In this document: positions 60,517 to 64,000 of the stretch, piece by piece
Layout of the letters: each line of letters begins with the position of its first letter
How positions within the stretch are numbered: position 1 is the first letter of the stretch
NCBI GenBank assembly: GCA_963558965.1
Contig: CAUWIT010000002.1
Coordinates: forward strand, 62,001 to 126,000
Source: Gallibacter sp963558965
GTDB taxonomy: Bacteria; Bacillota; Clostridia; Peptostreptococcales; Anaerovoracaceae
Direction of reading: 5' to 3'
Length of the DNA stretch: 64,000 bases
Notes under the pieces: model-generated
What the model was told of the DNA's origin: nothing
The model's input: the letters and a program-made list of their open reading frames with translations, nothing else
Databases searched by the model: none
Program-made: the position numbers and the translations under genes

Positions 60517-61494
60517 ATGATAAATTTAAAAAAAATCGGTTCAATAGCACTAGCAATTATGCTTTGTATGACTATGCTAGTTTCATGTGGTGATGAAGAA
60601 AAATCCACATCTGAACCATCAGAAAAGGAAGCATCTCTAAGTGGTGATGTAAAAATTATCGCTGCTGAGGGCACTGCATATAACAGCGTATCTAAGCTTC
60701 CTAGCGACTATAAAGTTACAAAAGCAGATGACACTATGGAAGTAAAGGAAACAGTTTGTAAAGGTGATTTTGACCTTGCTGTGCTTTCTCCATTAGAAGC
60801 TGCTAGACTTTACAATCAAAATGATAACTTTAAAGTTGTAACTACAGTTTCACTTGCGGACTACAGCTTAGCTGCAACAGGATATGTGGGAACAGAGGAA
60901 GAACCTCAGTTAAGCTATTTAAGCGGTAGACGTATTTACGCACTTGAGCAAGAACCAGAAGTTACAGAAAAACCAACTGTTGAAATTAAAGATGAGTCAA
61001 TTGAAATTGAAGAGCCACTAGAAATGAGTGAAGAAGTGTTGAGAGCACTTATGGCAAATGAAAACAGAACTCTATATAAAAACAATTTGGATTGGCAAGG
61101 CGAGGATGCTCTAAAAGATATTGCGACTGTAACAAATATTCGTATACTTGCTGACGAAAACACAGTTAACAGCCTAGAAAAAAACAATGAAAATCTAGTG
61201 ACATTGTTTGATTTAGGTGAGATGTGGAATGAAAATTTTGGTGGTGACATACCTGGTTATGTACTTGTAGCTAGTGACGAGTTTTTAAAGGACAGAAGCG
61301 ATGATATTGAAGCTGTTTTAAACGATATGGCAGACAGCTTGGAAAAAGCTCAAAAGACAACTGATGAAAAACTTGTCGTTTACAATAACAGCAACAGAGG
61401 TATAAGCCTAATCAAGAAATTTAACGAAGCTATGGCTGAAAACAACATCGATGCAATCGGTGGAGAAGAGTTGCCAGATAGCTATTACTATTAA
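60517..61494 (+). CDS. Substrate-binding-like lipoprotein (NMT1/TauT-type), orphan
   Basis: A 325-residue lipoprotein: signal peptide and lipobox LVSC with Cys24, then an acidic linker. Two-lobed binding-protein features follow: VKIIAAEGTAYNSV, GDFDLAVLSPLEAARLY, FKVVTTVSLADYSLAATG, and a second lobe with IPGYVLVASDEFLKDRSDDIEAVL. It resembles NitT/TauT binding proteins, but no permease or ATPase follows. Residues about 145-170 are a run of E/P/T/K that breaks the first lobe. It directly follows the TM1266-like gene with GAGGAGA as ribosome site, suggesting a hydrogenase-linked or metal-related role, which is inference. Confidence 0.75.
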   Translation: MINLKKIGSIALAIMLCMTMLVSCGDEEKSTSEPSEKEASLSGDVKIIAAEGTAYNSVSKLPSDYKVTKADDTMEVKETVCKGDFDLAVLSPLEAARLYNQNDNFKVVTTVSLADYSLAATGYVGTEEEPQLSYLSGRRIYALEQEPEVTEKPTVEIKDESIEIEEPLEMSEEVLRALMANENRTLYKNNLDWQGEDALKDIATVTNIRILADENTVNSLEKNNENLVTLFDLGEMWNENFGGDIPGYVLVASDEFLKDRSDDIEAVLNDMADSLEKAQKTTDEKLVVYNNSNRGISLIKKFNEAMAENNIDAIGGEELPDSYYY

Positions 61495-61595
61495 TAGGGA
61501 TTTTAATTTTGTCTGGAGAGCCAAGGCAAGCTAAGGTAAGGTAAGCTAGGGAGCCGAGGAAAGGCTAACTTAGAAAACTAGAAATTTGTAAATTT

Positions 61596-61650
61596 ATGGA
61601 GATGCAAGCAGCGTTTAAGTAGTGTTTAACTGGTTAAGTCTCCATTTTTT
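61596..61650 (+). terminator. Terminator of the lipoprotein transcript
   Basis: ATGGAGA pairs with TCTCCAT around a 36-nt interior with its own weak pairing, followed by T residues. Between the gene and this stem (61505-61560) lies a simple-sequence stretch built from AAGGTAAG/AAGCTA-like units. Confidence 0.65.
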
Positions 61651-61667
61651 ATTGTAAAAAGAGCAAA

Positions 61668-61881
61668 CAAAAAAGCCATCGCAAATTGTAATGCGTTGGC
61701 TCCTTTAGTTTTATTGATGTTTATTAGTTGATGGATTTAATCTATGCCTGAGAGTGTAACCACTCGGCTATACATTTGAAATGCTTGGCCCATGGTGCTC
61801 TCGTTTTGGCGAATAATTAAAACTCAATAGTATCTGTGGTCGTTGTCTCTTGTACTTAATATAAGCTTTGTAAGCAACGAC
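61668..61881 (-). ncRNA. Structured stand-alone RNA of about 214 nt sharing blocks with the hydE leader
   Basis: On the minus strand a promoter (TTGATT at 61916-61911, 17 bp, TAAATT at 61893-61888 with extended TGT) is followed by a 5' hairpin (GTCGTTG and CAACGAC, plus-strand 61839-61845 and 61875-61881). A central nested stem has paired steps GCC/GGC, GAGAG/CTCTC, ACCA/TGGU, GGC/GCC. A terminator follows at 61675-61700 with T6. No gene lies downstream on that strand. In RNA sense its order GAGAGC, GGGCCAA, CCGAG, CTCTCAGGCATA repeats the order found in the hydE leader. I cannot place it in a known family; it is not an obvious 6S, SRP or tmRNA. Confidence 0.6.
61675..61700 (-). terminator. 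Terminator of the minus-strand RNA
   Basis: GCCATCGC and GCGTTGGC (one mismatch) with T6 on the minus strand at 61674-61669. Confidence 0.75.
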
Positions 61882-61944
61882 AGAATAAATTTAACATATT
61901 TACTTAAAGAAATCAATACTTCTTTGTTAAAAATTTATTAATCT

Positions 61945-62775
61945 TTATAAAAATATATGACCATCTGTCAAAATTATACCAGATCCGCCGATTTTAATTT
62001 TAACCTCACCGTCTACATTTTCGATAAGGCCAAGTTTTCTAACAGGCTTCTCCATAGTCTTGCTTTTAATCATATCATCAAACTCCTGCAAGGGGCTGTC
62101 ATCTTCAACATCGTCTAATTTCAAGGCAACAGCGTGCATTTTTACCTGTTTATGACCTATAGGTGAGTTTAAATCGCCATCTTGGGATGAGCCAATATTT
62201 GCAAGAGTTGACATACTTTTACCCAACAAGTTTATCTGTGACTGGCTTAGCACCGGCATAAACACATCTGGTAAACTAGATGAAACAGGCTCAGGCATAA
62301 AGTCTCCAAAGAGATTTGTAGCCTTTTCTTTGATAACAGTTTCACGGGGAATGCCCATATGGCTATATATACGGTCTAACGTTTTTTGCTCATCTATGTC
62401 GCCAAAGTTCTCATCAGCAGATACCTCGATAAAAACCTCATCGTCATTTATATGAATAAGTAAATCTCCACTTAGAGTTTCACATAGATACTGATGGTCC
62501 TCGATTATTCTGTTATCGTGAAGCATAACAGTAAAAGCACCAATAACAGATTTAGTGCTCATATTTATCTCTTTTTTCATATTGAAAAATCTAATATTAA
62601 ATCTATCTTCATCAATAGTTTTTACAAATGCAGTTTCATCGTAACCAAGTTCGTCAGCAATCTGATAAATTTCATCTAAAGTAGGGAAATTATCACCTTC
62701 GTCAAGAAGTACGATAGCTGAAGGATTGCCACCAAAAGCTACTGAAGAAAAAGCATCAACAGTGTAAAATTTCAT
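61945..62775 (-). CDS. PhzF-family isomerase/epimerase-like protein
   Basis: Two-domain diaminopimelate-epimerase-like fold, 276 residues. YTVDAFSSVAFGGNPSAIVLL opens the family. The catalytic Glu is in ELGYDETAFV. The later glycine motif (usually GHPT) is replaced by MSTKSVIGAF, so the family's typical G-H-x-T is not conserved. PhzF proteins isomerise or epimerise diverse acids; no substrate can be inferred. On the minus strand AGGTAAGAAATT precedes the start. Confidence 0.85.
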   Translation of the reverse strand: MKFYTVDAFSSVAFGGNPSAIVLLDEGDNFPTLDEIYQIADELGYDETAFVKTIDEDRFNIRFFNMKKEINMSTKSVIGAFTVMLHDNRIIEDHQYLCETLSGDLLIHINDDEVFIEVSADENFGDIDEQKTLDRIYSHMGIPRETVIKEKATNLFGDFMPEPVSSSLPDVFMPVLSQSQINLLGKSMSTLANIGSSQDGDLNSPIGHKQVKMHAVALKLDDVEDDSPLQEFDDMIKSKTMEKPVRKLGLIENVDGEVKIKIGGSGIILTDGHIFL

Positions 62776-62921
62776 AATTTCTTACCTCCACAGCTAGGTA
62801 TTATATCACCTAAATAGCAAGTAAAGCAATAACAGTTCTGTAATAGATAGTGAAACTGATAGCATAGGTATATAATGAATACAAGTCGTTATAGAAAATA
62901 TTAATACAGACACTGTTTGTA

Positions 62922-62950
62922 TTGCTAATATGTATTCTATGCAGTATAAT
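62922..62950 (+). promoter_or_regulatory. Promoter of the CofE-like gene
   Basis: TTGCTA (62922-62927), 17 bp, TATAAT (62945-62950). Confidence 0.75.
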
Positions 62951-63012
62951 TTAGGTACTTGATGAAGTTAAAAGTTTAAATGTAATTGAATATATTAAAG
63001 GAGCAATATAAG

Positions 63013-64000
63013 ATGGAAAGATTAATCGGAACAGTATCACGTGGTTTAAGAGCCCCAATTATTAGAGACGGGGACAATTTAGAAAAAATCGTTACAGATG
63101 TAGTACTAGAAGCTGAAAAAGCTGGCGAATTTACAGTTCAGGATAAAGACGTTATCGGTATTACAGAGTCTATCGTAGCAAGAGTTCAGGGTAACTATGC
63201 AACAGTAGATCAGATTGCAGCAGATGTAAAAGCTAAATTTAACGGTGAAGAAATCGGTGTTATTTTTCCAATTTTGAGCAGAAATAGATTTGCAATTTGC
63301 CTAAGAGGTATTGCTAGAGGAACTAAAAAAGTAGTTCTAATGCTAAGCTATCCAAGTGATGAAGTTGGTAACCACTTATTAGATATCGAACTATTAGACC
63401 AGGCTGGTATCAACCCATACAGCGATGTACTAAGCGAAGCTGAATTTGAAAAAGCCTTTGGCAAATCAAAACACCCATTCACAGGCATGGATTATGTTTC
63501 ATACTACAAAGGCATTATTGAGGCAGAAGGTGCAGAAGCAGAAATCGTTTTTGCAAACAGCCCAAAAGCTATTTTAAACTACACTAAAAATGTTTTATCT
63601 TGCGATATTCATACAAGAGTTAGAACAAAGAAAATACTAAAAGAAAACGGAGCTGAAATAGTTTACGGATTAGATGAAATCCTAACTAGCAGCGTAGACG
63701 GTAGCGGATACAACAAGAGATACGGTCTTTTAGGTTCAAACAAAGCTACAGAAGAAACAATCAAGCTATTCCCAAATGACTGCACAGATTTCGTTTACAA
63801 AATCCAGGAGAACATCAAAGAAGCTACAGGTAAAACTGTTGAAGTTATGGTTTACGGAGATGGAGCTTTCAAAGATCCAGTAGGTAAGATTTGGGAACTT
63901 GCAGACCCAGTAGTATCACCAGGATATACAGCAGGTCTTGAAGGAACACCAAACGAAGTTAAACTAAAATACTTAGCAGACAATGACTTTGCTGATTTAA
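63013..64000 (+). CDS. CofE-like (F420-0:L-glutamate ligase family) protein, right end cut
   Basis: An open frame from ATG 63013 runs off the window after 329 codons. GTVSRGLRAPIIRDGDNL, the metal-site segment KDVIGITESIVARVQGNYA, IFPILSRNRF and VMVYGDGAFKDPVGKIWELADP match the FbiB/CofE glutamate-ligase fold. No F420 biosynthesis genes are visible, and clostridial members of this family are usually found without F420, so a different glutamyl ligation is likely. AAAGGAG is the ribosome site. It is missing its C-terminus because of the window boundary. Confidence 0.82.
   Translation, partial: MERLIGTVSRGLRAPIIRDGDNLEKIVTDVVLEAEKAGEFTVQDKDVIGITESIVARVQGNYATVDQIAADVKAKFNGEEIGVIFPILSRNRFAICLRGIARGTKKVVLMLSYPSDEVGNHLLDIELLDQAGINPYSDVLSEAEFEKAFGKSKHPFTGMDYVSYYKGIIEAEGAEAEIVFANSPKAILNYTKNVLSCDIHTRVRTKKILKENGAEIVYGLDEILTSSVDGSGYNKRYGLLGSNKATEETIKLFPNDCTDFVYKIQENIKEATGKTVEVMVYGDGAFKDPVGKIWELADPVVSPGYTAGLEGTPNEVKLKYLADNDFADL

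Noticed and set aside
61505..61560. Tandem repeat or attachment site after the lipoprotein gene
   Set aside because: The AAGGTAAG/AAGCTA units are irregular simple sequence with no second copy or integrase; noted only within the terminator entry.

Overview
The window is an AT-rich chromosomal segment of a low-GC Gram-positive anaerobe, most likely a member of the Clostridia. The evidence is a T-box leader, an L13-type leader upstream of rplM, strong sigma-A promoters, AGGAGG ribosome sites, radical-SAM [FeFe]-hydrogenase maturases, 3-hydroxybutyryl-CoA dehydrogenase, GTP-type PEP carboxykinase and many cation-coupled amino-acid symporters. Placement near the Anaerovoracaceae/Peptostreptococcales is a guess from gene content. 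I see no rRNA, tRNA, CRISPR, prophage or intact insertion sequence.

Layout. 1-13 kb is housekeeping: the tail of a probable pyruvate kinase, tadA, an Ig-like membrane protein, ispE, a GntR regulator, HtrA, a phosphohexomutase, Hsp33, DUF1934 with a 29-residue membrane mini-protein, DUF1846, an AEC carrier, a divergent glucose-6-phosphate isomerase homologue and hbd. 13-23.3 kb is a catabolic island: a divergent LysR regulator, a TIM-barrel isomerase/dehydratase-like protein, two FMN/FAD/Fe-S ene-reductases, a shikimate-dehydrogenase-like enzyme, two transporters and a VOC-like protein. 23.3-41.6 kb carries the translation/termination cluster (rho, prmC, rpmE, prfA, tsaC, rpiB, upp), interrupted by hydE-hydG-hydF, a T-box-controlled NSS transporter, an Rrf2/YhgE pair and a purine permease/phosphoribosyltransferase pair. 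41.6-50.8 kb holds PEP carboxykinase, a DUF134 regulator, a dicarboxylate/glutamate-type symporter, rplM-rpsI, a DUF2238-like membrane protein, a second phosphohexomutase with cysteine-rich insertions and an alanine:cation symporter. 50.8-51.5 kb is a small mobile-looking patch: a RelB-type antitoxin, a toxin reduced to its two ends, and ISL3-like terminal repeats. 51.5-64 kb has a polar amino-acid ABC transporter with a structured leader, a FemX/ATP-grasp pair probably acting on the peptidoglycan cross-bridge, glnS, yhbY-truA-comEB, a TM1266-family hydrogenase regulator with a lipoprotein, a structured stand-alone RNA on the minus strand, a PhzF protein and a CofE-like protein cut by the window edge.

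How it fits together. Energy metabolism is fermentative: PEPCK, hbd, hydrogenase maturation and sodium-coupled amino-acid uptake. The most interesting signals are RNA. The hydE leader can form either an upstream pairing or a terminator whose 3' arm is also the hydE Shine-Dalgarno. Four ordered sequence blocks of that leader recur in a separate structured RNA near 61.7 kb. I could not assign either to a known riboswitch class with confidence.
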